Below are positions 1-6,743 of a DNA stretch of 7,728 nt, in pieces. A model generated the notes under the pieces. It worked only from the letters and a program-made list of their open reading frames with translations. It ran no database searches and was not told the DNA's origin. The stretch covers positions 1 through 7,728 of the forward strand of contig JADGNS010000184.1 in assembly GCA_017883355.1 (NCBI GenBank), written 5' to 3'. The first letter of the stretch is position 1, and each line of letters opens with the position of its first letter. The translations under genes were made by a program, and so were the position numbers. This DNA is from Candidatus Solibacter sp. (GTDB lineage Bacteria; Acidobacteriota; Terriglobia; Bryobacterales; Bryobacteraceae).

Positions 1-32
1 GAAAGCTACCTCGCCCGCTGGCGGCGCCGTGC

Positions 33-106
33 CGGGGACAGACCAGACTGACATGAATTTCCCGAGCACTTTGCCGGAAATTCGCTGTCAGTCCTGTCTG
101 TCCCCG
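33..106. repeat. Long imperfect palindrome with GGGGACAGAC ends (REP/MITE-like)
   Basis: Two arms can fold into one hairpin. GGGGACAGAC at 34-43 pairs with GTCTGTCCCC at 96-105, GACTGACA at 46-53 with TGTCAGTC at 86-93, and GAATTTCC at 55-62 with GGAAATTC at 76-83. C33-G106 closes the stem. The helices are separated only by a 2x2 mismatch and a 1x2 bulge, and the apical loop is 13 nt (63-75). That is 27 paired positions, far beyond chance. There is no U-run after either arm, so a simple intrinsic terminator is unlikely. Hairpins with GGGGACAGAC-type ends are, from memory, seen near IS200-like/REP-associated Y1 transposases in several phyla; membership in such a family is inference, and no transposase gene is present here. 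Confidence 0.8.
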
Positions 107-124
107 TGTCCCTCCAGACCTCCC

Positions 125-130
125 TATAAT
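125..130 (+). promoter_or_regulatory. Candidate -10 box (TATAAT) for the hemQ-trmFO-xerC-MATE operon
   Basis: A perfect sigma70-type TATAAT stands out in very GC-rich surroundings. Its last base is 7 nt before the A of the first hemQ ATG at 137, so initiation at the usual distance would fall on or next to the start codon. No good TTGACA-like -35 hexamer lies 16-18 nt upstream (the area around 102-107 is CCCCGT), and no TGn extension precedes the box. The match itself is clear; promoter function is inferred. Confidence 0.5.
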
Positions 131-136
131 AAGTAA

Positions 137-970
137 ATGACCCCTGACACCCTTGCCGCTACCGCCATGCCGCCCGTCCCGCTCAGCGTCGAAGGCGCCA
201 GCGTGTTGCACCAGATGATGCGCTTCCGCCGCCCCGCCTGGCGCTCTCTCTCCCCTGCCACCCGCGCCGAAATTCTGGCCGAGGCAACCCCCGCCCTCGC
301 CGCCCTGGAGTGCCCCGCCGAAGGACGCCAGACCGCCCTGTTCTCCCTCCTCGGCCACAAGGGCGACCTCATGATCGTCCACTTCCGCCGCAGTTTCGAA
401 GAGCTCAACCAGGCGCAGCTCGATCTGGCCCGCCTCGCCATTGGCGATTACCTGGAGCCCACTACCTCCTACCTCTCCATCGTCGAACTTGGCATTTACG
501 AATCCACCGCCAAAGTTTACGCCGGCCTGCTCGACAAGGGCATCCAGCCCTACTCCGCCCAGTGGAAGCAGGAAATCGAAGCCACCCTCGACCGCCACCG
601 CCAGGCCATGGCCCCCCGTCTCTGGCCGGAAATTCCCACCACCCCGTATGTCTGCTTCTACCCCATGGACCGCCGCCGCGGCGAGACCAAAAACTGGTAC
701 GAGGAATCCCTGGCAGACCGCCAGCGCATGATGGAAAAGCACGGCGCCATCGGCCGCCGTTACGCCGGCGAAGTGCGCCAGATCATTTCCGGATCCATCG
801 GCCTCGACGACTGGGAATGGGGCGTCGATCTCTTCGCCGAAGACCCGGCCATCTTCAAGCGCCTCATCTACGAAATGCGCTTCGACGAAGTCAGCGCCGT
901 CTACGCGCTCTTCGGTTCGTTCTACGTCGGCGTGCGCGTTCCGGCCGCCGAACTCGCCGGAATCCTCTAA
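137..970 (+). CDS. hemQ: Coproheme decarboxylase HemQ/ChdC (chlorite dismutase superfamily)
   Basis: Cytosolic enzyme that converts Fe-coproporphyrin III (coproheme) to heme b by two peroxide-dependent oxidative decarboxylations, the last step of the coproporphyrin-dependent heme pathway. The protein has 277 residues. The C-terminal half carries the family core: YPMDRRR at 175-181, NWY at 186-188, KHGAIGRRYAG at 201-211, QIISGS at 215-220, GLDDWEWGV at 222-230 and YEMRFDEVSA at 245-254. Spacing from the catalytic Tyr175 to the heme-ligand His202 (27) and to distal Gln215 (40) matches Y145/H172/Q185 of the Geobacillus enzyme, and Arg161 matches R131. The conserved Lys of YPM-x-K is Arg179 here. 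An extra segment of about 25 residues (roughly 125-155) precedes Arg161 compared with B. subtilis YwfI. ATG 137 has no Shine-Dalgarno and sits 7 nt after TATAAT; ATG 167 (Met11) is an alternative because family similarity begins near residue 16. First gene of the operon, 2 nt from trmFO. Confidence 0.92.
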   Translation: MTPDTLAATAMPPVPLSVEGASVLHQMMRFRRPAWRSLSPATRAEILAEATPALAALECPAEGRQTALFSLLGHKGDLMIVHFRRSFEELNQAQLDLARLAIGDYLEPTTSYLSIVELGIYESTAKVYAGLLDKGIQPYSAQWKQEIEATLDRHRQAMAPRLWPEIPTTPYVCFYPMDRRRGETKNWYEESLADRQRMMEKHGAIGRRYAGEVRQIISGSIGLDDWEWGVDLFAEDPAIFKRLIYEMRFDEVSAVYALFGSFYVGVRVPAAELAGIL

Positions 971-972
971 CC

Positions 973-2322
973 TTGACCAAGACCATCCACATCGTCGGCG
1001 GCGGCTTGGCCGGCTCCGAAGCCGCCTGGCAGATCGCCCGCCGCGGACTGCGCTGCGTGCTCCACGAAATGCGTCCCGCGCGCCCCACTCCCGCGCACCA
1101 CACCGACCGCCTCGCCGAACTCGTCTGCAGCAACTCGCTCAAGAGCGAGAGCGAGTCCACCGCCCCCTGGCTCCTCAAGGAGGAGCTCCGCCGCCTCGAT
1201 TCGCTCCTCCTCCAGGCCGCCCAAAAAGCCCGCGTCCCCGGCGGTCACGCCCTCACCGTCGATCGCGGCCTCTTCGCCGAAGCGGTCACCGCCGCCATCT
1301 CCGCCGAGCCGCTCATCGAGCTTCGCCGCGACGAGGTCACCACACTAACCGACGACGCCATCTGGATCGTCGCTAGCGGCCCGCTCACCAGCGGCCCCCT
1401 CGCCGACGAAATCGCCCGCCTCACCGGCTCCTCCCGCCTCTACTTCTACGACAGCATCAGCCCCATCGTCGCTTCCGATTCCGTCGACACCAGCATCGCC
1501 TACTGGGCCTCGCGCTACGGCAAATCCACCGACGGTACCGACGACTACCTCAACTGCCCGCTCGACCGCGACCAATACGAGCACTTCGTCGACGAGTTGC
1601 TCCAAGCCGATTCCGTCTCCGCCCACATCGCCGAAGACCACACCAGTTACTTCGAGGCCTGCCTCCCCATCGAGGAAATCGCCCGCCGCGGCCGCGACAC
1701 CCTGCGCTTCGGCCCCATGAAACCCATGGGCCTCGATAACCCGCGCACCGGTCGCCGTCCCTGGGCCGTCGTGCAACTCCGCCAGGAAAACCTCCGCGCC
1801 GAAAGCTTCAACCTCGTCGGTTTCCAGAACCATATGAAGTTCGGCGAGCAGGCCCGCGTCCTGCGCCTTATCCCCGGCCTGCAGAACGCCGAGTTCCTCC
1901 GGTTCGGCCAGATCCATCGCAATACCTATATCAACGCGCCCGCGCTCCTCACCCCCACCCTGCAACTGCGCGCGCGCCCCGAAATCTTCTTCGCCGGCCA
2001 GATCTCCGGCGTCGAAGGCTACGTCGAATCCATCGCCACCGGACTCATGGCCGGCATCCACGCCGCCGCTTTCTCTCTCGGCGAGACCCCGCGCCCCCTG
2101 CCGCGCGCTACCGCCCTCGGCTCGCTCTGCCACTACGTCTCCGCCGCCGACCCGAAAAATTACCAGCCCGCCAACATCACCTTCGACCTCCTCCCGCAAC
2201 TCGACGAGGCCGCGCGCCTTCGCCTCCGCCGCGACAAGAAGGCCCGCCACGCGCTCGTTTGCGAGCAGGCGCTCGAAGCCCTGGCTGGGTACCTGGATGC
2301 CGACCGCCATGCCCGCGTCTGA
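973..2322 (+). CDS. trmFO: Methylenetetrahydrofolate-tRNA-(uracil-5-)-methyltransferase TrmFO
   Basis: FAD- and folate-dependent cytosolic enzyme that makes 5-methyluridine at position 54 of the tRNA T-loop, using methylenetetrahydrofolate as carbon donor. The 449-residue length is normal for the family. It opens with a dinucleotide-binding site, IVGGGLAGSEAAW (7-19). The LVCSNSLKS signature has Cys52, and YFEACLP has Cys230; these align with the two functional cysteines of B. subtilis TrmFO (Cys53, Cys226). RFGPMKPMGL (245-254) and the C-terminal FAD-contact segment FFAGQISGVEGYVES (339-353) are intact. The start is TTG at 973, which places the GGGLAG motif at the family's usual distance from the N-terminus; no ATG or GTG is nearby, and the Shine-Dalgarno is weak (GGA at 959-961). 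It begins 2 nt after the hemQ stop and its 3' end overlaps xerC, implying translational coupling. Confidence 0.95.
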   Translation: MTKTIHIVGGGLAGSEAAWQIARRGLRCVLHEMRPARPTPAHHTDRLAELVCSNSLKSESESTAPWLLKEELRRLDSLLLQAAQKARVPGGHALTVDRGLFAEAVTAAISAEPLIELRRDEVTTLTDDAIWIVASGPLTSGPLADEIARLTGSSRLYFYDSISPIVASDSVDTSIAYWASRYGKSTDGTDDYLNCPLDRDQYEHFVDELLQADSVSAHIAEDHTSYFEACLPIEEIARRGRDTLRFGPMKPMGLDNPRTGRRPWAVVQLRQENLRAESFNLVGFQNHMKFGEQARVLRLIPGLQNAEFLRFGQIHRNTYINAPALLTPTLQLRARPEIFFAGQISGVEGYVESIATGLMAGIHAAAFSLGETPRPLPRATALGSLCHYVSAADPKNYQPANITFDLLPQLDEAARLRLRRDKKARHALVCEQALEALAGYLDADRHARV

Positions 2323-3211
2323 ACTCGAACGCCAGATCGCTCTCTACCTCGACGATCTTGCCCGCTCCGGCAATTCCGCCCACTCCATCCGCGCCTACGA
2401 AGCCGACCTGCGCCACTTCCTCGCCTGGCTCTCGCCCCCCGATCTCGCGCCGCCCGAGCCGGCGGCCATCGACCTCCTGCTCCTCCGCGAGTGGCTGGCC
2501 TCGCTCTACGGCGACCAGCTCGCCGCCGTCACCCTGCGCCGCAAGCTCGCCGCCGTCCGCGGCCTGTTCCGCTTCATGCTGCGCGAAGGCGTCGTCCCGC
2601 TCAATGTCGCCCGCCTCGTGCGCACCCCCAAGGCTCCCCAGAAACTGCCCGAGGTGATGACCGCCGAGCAGGTGAACACGCTGCTCGACGCCGTCGCCGC
2701 CGGGAAGCTCGAGCGCCCCTTCCCCGCCCGCGACCGCGCCCTCTTCGAACTGCTCTACGGCTGCGGCATTCGCGTCAGTGAATTGGCCGGACTCAACCTC
2801 GAAGATATCGATCGCTCCGCCGGTTGGCTCCGCGTCCGCGGCAAAGGCAAGAAGGAACGCCAGGTGCCCCTCCCCGGCAAGGCCGCCGAGTCGCTGGAGC
2901 GCTACCTCGGCGAACGTCCCGTCGTGCGCGAGGAGCGCGCCGTCTTCCTCAACCACCGCAACTCCCGCCTCACCACCCGCGGCATTTCCGGCATCGTCAA
3001 ACTCTACGCCACGTACCTCGCCGGCGACCCTGGAGTCCACCCCCACAGCTTCCGCCACGCCTACGCCACCCACCTGCTCGCCGATGGCGCCGACCTGCGC
3101 GCCATCCAGGAACTCCTCGGCCACGCCCGCCTCTCTACCACCCAGAAGTACACCCAGGTGTCGCTCACCGACCTCATGGCCGTCTACGATAAGGCGCACC
3201 CCAAGGCATGA
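2297..3211 (+). CDS. xerC: Tyrosine recombinase XerC-type
   Basis: Site-specific tyrosine recombinase that resolves chromosome dimers at dif, normally in a XerC/XerD heterotetramer directed by FtsK. An N-terminal SAM-like core-binding domain (about 8-105) precedes the catalytic domain (about 118-300). All catalytic residues are present: Arg159 in YGCGIRVSEL, Lys183 in RGKGKKERQVP, His250 and Arg253 in HPHSFRHAYATH, His276 in LLGHARLS, and nucleophile Tyr285 in TQKYTQV. Their spacing matches E. coli XerD (R148, K172, H244, R247, H270, Y279). The ending VYDKAHPKA is typical of XerC rather than XerD. Start is uncertain: ATG 2297 overlaps trmFO by 26 nt and ATG 2309 (Met5) by 14 nt; neither has a clear ribosome-binding site. 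No second Xer gene, integrase accessory gene or attachment site is seen, so this is probably the housekeeping enzyme. The stop shares an ATGA with the MATE gene. Confidence 0.92.
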   Translation: MPTAMPASELERQIALYLDDLARSGNSAHSIRAYEADLRHFLAWLSPPDLAPPEPAAIDLLLLREWLASLYGDQLAAVTLRRKLAAVRGLFRFMLREGVVPLNVARLVRTPKAPQKLPEVMTAEQVNTLLDAVAAGKLERPFPARDRALFELLYGCGIRVSELAGLNLEDIDRSAGWLRVRGKGKKERQVPLPGKAAESLERYLGERPVVREERAVFLNHRNSRLTTRGISGIVKLYATYLAGDPGVHPHSFRHAYATHLLADGADLRAIQELLGHARLSTTQKYTQVSLTDLMAVYDKAHPKA

Positions 3212-4584
3212 TCGCCGCCTTCCGTACCGAGATCCGTCCCATGCTGCGCCTCGCCGCGCCGCTCGCCATGGCCGAGCTCGGCTGGATGTCGATGGGCTTC
3301 GTCGATACCCTCATGGCCGGCCGTCTCGGCGCCGCCGCCATCGGTGCCGGCAGCCTCGGCAGCATGCTCTTCTACCCCATCGCCATCTGCGGCACCGGCA
3401 TGCTGGCCGGCATGGATACCCTGGTCGCGCAATCCTTCGGCGCCCGGGACCACGCCGCCTGCCGCCGCACCCTCGTCCAGGGACTCTGGATCGCCGCGGC
3501 CGTTGCCCCCATCGTCGCCCTGCTGCTGGCTCTCACCATTCCTCTGCTGCGCGCCACCGGCACCAACCCCCGCGTCATGGAATTGCTCGGCCCCTTCGTC
3601 CACGCGCTGCTATGGGGCGTGCCGCCCCTGCTCTTCTACACCGTCTTCCGCCGCTACCTTCAGGCGATGAACATCGTCAAGCCCATCACCTTCGCCGTAG
3701 TCAGCGCCAACCTCCTCAACTTCGCCGGCAACTGGCTCCTCATGTACGGCAATTGGGGCGCCCCCCGCCTGGGCCTCGAAGGCTCGGGATTCTCCACCTC
3801 CATCTCCCGCGTCTATATCGCCCTCGTACTCCTGATCGCCGTCCTCCGCCACCAGCGAGCATCCTCCAATCCGCATCTGCCTGCAGAAGTGGGGCAGGCG
3901 GGGTACCCTCTGGGTCCGCCTGCCAACCTTACCTACCGTCCGCACTTTCCCCTCATCCGCCGCCTGATCGCCCTGGGATTCCCCTCCGCCATGCAGATCC
4001 TCGTGGAAGGCGCCGTCTTCGGTATCGTGACCGTGATGGCCGCCCGCTTCGACGAAGTCTCCCTCGCCGCGCACAGCATCGCCGTCAACGTCATCTCCAT
4101 CACCTTCATGGTCCCGCTCGGCATCAGTTCCGCCGCCGCCGTCCGGGTTGGGCAGGCCGTCGGCCGCAAAGACCCGCCAGGTATCGCCGTCTCCGGCTGG
4201 ACCGCGCTCCTGCTCGGCGCCGGATTCATGAGCGCCGCCGGTCTCGCGCTCGCCTTCGTCCCCCGCTGGATCGCGCGCCTCTACACCCCGGAAGCCGCCG
4301 TCATCAACGCCAGCGCGGCACTCCTGCGCATCGCCGCCCTCTTCGAAATCTTCGATGGCCTGCAGGTAGTCGCCACCGGCGCCTTGCGCGGCCTCGGCGA
4401 CACGCGCACCCCAGCCCTCGCCCACCTGGCCGGCTACTGGATCGTCGGCATGCCCGTCGCCTACGTCCTCTGCTTTCCCTACGGTTGGGGTATCACCGGC
4501 ATCTGGGTCGGCCTGACCAGCGCCCTGATCCTGATCGGGCTCATCTTATTAGCAGCCTGGCACCGCGAAATCCAAGTGGCATAA
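3208..4584 (+). CDS. MATE-family multidrug/cation efflux transporter (NorM-like)
   Basis: Inner-membrane antiporter that exports cationic drugs or metabolites in exchange for Na+ or H+. The 458 residues form about 12 hydrophobic segments in two halves. The first half carries MAELGWMSMGFVDTLMAGRLG (split here: MAELGWMSMGFVDT at 21-34, LMAGRLG at 35-41), GMDTLVAQSFGAR (68-80) and the RRYLQAMN segment (148-155). The second half repeats the pattern with LGFPSAMQ (256-263), AAHSIAVNV (287-295), AAVRVGQAVGR (310-320) and GALRGLGDTRTP (391-402), all typical MATE blocks. The loop joining the halves is enlarged by about 20 residues (near 222-242) encoded by a palindromic repeat. Met1 is chosen because its ATG overlaps the xerC TGA; Met12-Met13 would be later options. 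Substrate cannot be told from sequence. It is the last gene of the operon, converging on the porin gene. Confidence 0.93.
   Translation: MIAAFRTEIRPMLRLAAPLAMAELGWMSMGFVDTLMAGRLGAAAIGAGSLGSMLFYPIAICGTGMLAGMDTLVAQSFGARDHAACRRTLVQGLWIAAAVAPIVALLLALTIPLLRATGTNPRVMELLGPFVHALLWGVPPLLFYTVFRRYLQAMNIVKPITFAVVSANLLNFAGNWLLMYGNWGAPRLGLEGSGFSTSISRVYIALVLLIAVLRHQRASSNPHLPAEVGQAGYPLGPPANLTYRPHFPLIRRLIALGFPSAMQILVEGAVFGIVTVMAARFDEVSLAAHSIAVNVISITFMVPLGISSAAAVRVGQAVGRKDPPGIAVSGWTALLLGAGFMSAAGLALAFVPRWIARLYTPEAAVINASAALLRIAALFEIFDGLQVVATGALRGLGDTRTPALAHLAGYWIVGMPVAYVLCFPYGWGITGIWVGLTSALILIGLILLAAWHREIQVA
3882..3926. repeat. Palindromic repeat element inside the MATE gene (copy A)
   Basis: GGCAGGCGG at 3893-3901 pairs perfectly with CCGCCTGCC at 3916-3924, and an inner ACCC (3905-3908) can pair with GGGT (3912-3915). 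The flanks, TGCAG...GTGGG at the left and TCCGCCTGCCAA at the right, recur in copy B at 4597-4627, which has a shorter centre. The element is in frame and encodes Gly/Pro-rich residues of the loop between the two MATE halves. Repeat identity is seen directly; its spread by transposition or copying is inferred. Confidence 0.65.
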
Positions 4585-4596
4585 GGCTCCGCCTCG

Positions 4597-4627
4597 TGCA
4601 GGTGGGCCAGGCGCCTCCGCCTGCCAA
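4597..4627. repeat. Palindromic repeat element after the MATE gene (copy B)
   Basis: CAGGCG at 4608-4613 pairs with CGCCTG at 4618-4623 around a CCTC loop. Aligned with copy A, the shared blocks are TGCAG, GTGGG-x-CAGGCG and TCCGCCTGCCAA; copy A carries about 11-14 extra central bases. This copy lies 12 nt after the MATE stop. No poly-T tail follows, so it is more likely a dispersed repeat than a terminator. Confidence 0.6.
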
Positions 4628-4660
4628 TCCGAGCGAAGCTTAGCGAAGCTCGGACTCTTC
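4628..4660 (+). terminator. Candidate terminator stem-loop at the end of the + operon
   Basis: TCCGAGC at 4628-4634 pairs with GCTCGGA at 4648-4654 (7 bp) around a 13-nt loop. The downstream bases CTCTTCTATCCTCT are pyrimidine-rich but have no run of T longer than two, so this would be a weak Rho-independent terminator. The loop and arms also hold a 9-nt direct repeat, AGCGAAGCT at 4632-4640 and 4642-4650. Position between two convergent genes supports a termination role; a dispersed repeat is the alternative. Confidence 0.4.
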
Positions 4661-4664
4661 TATC

Positions 4665-4680
4665 CTCTGCGTCTCTGCGT
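4665..4680. repeat. Tandem 8-mer CTCTGCGT x2
   Basis: CTCTGCGT occurs twice head to tail (4665-4672, 4673-4680) with no mismatch, 22 nt before the porin stop codon in the convergent gap. From memory, CTCTGCGT-type strings are abundant intergenic words in several bacterial genomes; whether that is so here cannot be judged from one window. Confidence 0.45.
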
Positions 4681-4701
4681 TGAAGCGCATTCTCGCGCCG
4701 T

Positions 4702-6738
4702 CTAAAACGCCCAAGTCACGCTCGTATACCCCGTGTGCGCGTGAAAGTTCTGATAATACCCCAGCACCCCGAACTCCTCGTGGTAGTTATAAAACTGCCA
4801 TCCCGCGTTCCATCGTAACTTCGGAGTAATCCGCACCGATACTCGCGCGAGCGGCGATTGGTACGCCAGCGGGAACGTCTGCACGCCCGCTAGCAGCGCT
4901 CCCGTCGCGCTCGCCGCATCCGCCGCCGCCGTCGCCGTCGCGCGGCCGTCGCCCGTATCCTTGGTGATCGTATAACCCACGTACACGTCCGCGCGCTTGG
5001 CCACCGCGAATCGCGCCCCTAAGTTCGCCGCATGCACGTTGCTCATATACAGCGAGTTTCCGCTTTGCAGCGTTGTCCGCCCCCCCGCGCCCGCCCAATA
5101 CGCGATCCCACTTACCGTATCCAGATGCAGCTTCATATAACTCGCATCCAGCGCGAACCAGTCCATCGGCGCCCAGCTTGCGTTTGCCGAGTAGTTCCGC
5201 GAGTGCGAACTATATGCCGAAAAGGATACCGGCGCGTTCACGTTGTAAGCCTGCTTGTAAGAGGTCGATAACTGCACCTTTCGCGTGCGGTAACTCACCC
5301 GCCCGTTCAGCGTATGGTAATTGCGATCGCTCACCGGCGTCAGCGGATTGTCCGCCCGTCCCACCTCGCCTTCCAGGTTGGCCGTCAGATTCTTCACCGG
5401 CCGCAAGCGCACTCCCAGCGTGCCCGAGTGCAGATGGTTCGTGTTCTCGTACACATCGTTCGGCGCCGATGGGAGGCCCGGGGTCGAGAAGCCCTCGATC
5501 GTGCGCACCAGCCGGTCCGTGTACCGATACCCCGCGTAGAAGCCGATCCAGTCCTTCACCCGGTAGTTCGCGTCCGTCGAATTGGTCACCGTGCGCACGC
5601 CCAGATACCGGAAGATAATCGTTTGCCCCGAGTTGATTCCGTTGTTGAGTTCCGTGTAACTGGAAGGTCCGTTGATCCGCAGATTGTTCACCGACGTGTT
5701 ATTCACCACGGTCAAGCGGCTGGACGGCTGCGCGCTGAAATTGAAATCGCCCGCCACCATCGGCCGTTCCGCATTGCCCTGCACCAGGATCTGCCGGTTG
5801 GCCGGGTCGCCGAAGCGTCCCAGCCCGCTCGAGAATTCGCTCAAAGCGAAATTGTTGTGGCCGCTCAGATAACTCAAGCGGCCATTGACCGCCCAGCGCT
5901 TGTGATTCGCCATCAGGTTGCCCAGCCATCCCGGATTCCTCCCGTGAACCGGCGCCGCTTTCGCAAACTGTTGCAGCGCCGTCAGGTCGTTGGCCAACCC
6001 GGCAAACACCGCATTGGACCCGTAGAACACGCTGTAAGGCGTGTCTTCCTTAAAGAAATCCCAACGCCGCAGCACTGTCAGTTTGAATCCCGCGAAGTCC
6101 ACATCCGCGCCCAGTCGATATTCGTTCCACTGCCGCCTCAAATCGGCGAACACCGGTACGCCGGCGCTGTTCGCGCTGTTGTTGTCCGGTTCCAGCGAGG
6201 TGGCCAGCGTCGGGCCGTCCTGCGTGTTGCGGCTGTATCCCGCGCGCACCCGGAACCCCGACTGCGGAAACAGCAAGAGGTCGTGATCCTGCGTGCGCCG
6301 CACCGTATCCATCCGGTGCAATCCCCCCGCAACCGTCAACCCCGGATTGTAGTAGTCGTTCAGCCGCCACGTCATGTCGTACCGGTACAGCTTGTTCTTC
6401 TGAATCCGCAGAATCGCGGATTGGTAAGGATCGTTACCCAGCCCCATCGTGTTCAGCAGAATCTGGTCGAAATAATGCCCGTGCCCGTCCTTGGAATCGA
6501 TCGAAAGGCTGCTGCCCAAAAGGCGCAGTCCGTTGCGATAATTCACGTCGCTGCGATACTCGCCCAGGTCGCCGCCCACCAGGCTCCAGCGGTATCCGGT
6601 CTCAAACGAGTTCGTGATGTTGTAGTTCCCGTGGTTCTCGCCGCGTGCCGCGCCCACCGAATCCGGCGTAGGGGCCACCACCTGCTGCGCCGAAAGCGCC
6701 ACCGCTGCCGCAAAGAATATCCAGAATCGTGTCTTCAT
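4702..6738 (-). CDS. MtrB/PioB-family outer-membrane beta-barrel partner of the decaheme cytochrome
   Basis: Predicted outer-membrane porin that sheathes a decaheme cytochrome to form a conduit for electrons across the outer membrane. The 678-residue precursor has a signal peptide (MKTRFWIFFAAAVALSA, cleavage near 17), then a long stretch of alternating polar/aromatic strands with Tyr, Asn and Arg-rich turns, and ends in TSVTWAF: a C-terminal Phe is the classic BAM-recognition signature. Length is close to Shewanella MtrB (about 700). The N-terminal strands (NSFETGYRWSLVGGDLGEYRSDVNY region, residues about 43-67, with a glycine-rich turn and Tyr/Arg pairs) resemble MtrB/PioB openings. The protein contains no cysteine, so it lacks the N-terminal CXXC of metal-reducing Shewanella MtrB. 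ATG 6738 begins 5 nt after the cytochrome stop, with only a weak GAG-containing ribosome-binding site, suggesting coupled translation. Family assignment rests on barrel character plus the neighbour; another large barrel family remains possible. Confidence 0.78.
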   Translation of the reverse strand: MKTRFWIFFAAAVALSAQQVVAPTPDSVGAARGENHGNYNITNSFETGYRWSLVGGDLGEYRSDVNYRNGLRLLGSSLSIDSKDGHGHYFDQILLNTMGLGNDPYQSAILRIQKNKLYRYDMTWRLNDYYNPGLTVAGGLHRMDTVRRTQDHDLLLFPQSGFRVRAGYSRNTQDGPTLATSLEPDNNSANSAGVPVFADLRRQWNEYRLGADVDFAGFKLTVLRRWDFFKEDTPYSVFYGSNAVFAGLANDLTALQQFAKAAPVHGRNPGWLGNLMANHKRWAVNGRLSYLSGHNNFALSEFSSGLGRFGDPANRQILVQGNAERPMVAGDFNFSAQPSSRLTVVNNTSVNNLRINGPSSYTELNNGINSGQTIIFRYLGVRTVTNSTDANYRVKDWIGFYAGYRYTDRLVRTIEGFSTPGLPSAPNDVYENTNHLHSGTLGVRLRPVKNLTANLEGEVGRADNPLTPVSDRNYHTLNGRVSYRTRKVQLSTSYKQAYNVNAPVSFSAYSSHSRNYSANASWAPMDWFALDASYMKLHLDTVSGIAYWAGAGGRTTLQSGNSLYMSNVHAANLGARFAVAKRADVYVGYTITKDTGDGRATATAAADAASATGALLAGVQTFPLAYQSPLARVSVRITPKLRWNAGWQFYNYHEEFGVLGYYQNFHAHTGYTSVTWAF

Positions 6739-6743
6739 GGCGG

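Noticed and set aside
1..51. Open frame ESYLARWRRR... ending in TGA at 49-51, a possible tail of an upstream gene
   Set aside because: Only 16 codons, it ends inside the palindromic repeat, and the other two forward frames are also open over this stretch; nothing identifies it as coding.
33..106. CRISPR-like or tRNA-like structure at the left edge
   Set aside because: Only one hairpin, no repeated unit with spacers, and no cloverleaf or TTCGA-type T-loop.
310..972. Extension of trmFO upstream to 310 in the same frame
   Set aside because: This part overlaps hemQ in another frame, is Arg/Pro-rich, and TrmFO proteins begin a few residues before the GGGLAG motif, as given by TTG 973.
1345..3199. 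Long - strand open frames (1345-2310 and 2177-3199) opposite trmFO and xerC
   Set aside because: Gly/Ala/Glu/Val-rich antisense translations of GC-rich codons; no recognisable domain and complete sense genes exist.
2297..3211. XerC-like gene as integrase of a mobile island
   Set aside because: Embedded in a housekeeping operon, XerC-type C-terminus, no tRNA gene, attachment repeats or phage genes nearby.
2778..4643. 621-codon open frame on the + strand over xerC and MATE
   Set aside because: Frame-shifted shadow rich in Pro, Arg and Ser; the overlapping frames encode complete XerC and MATE proteins with all family motifs.
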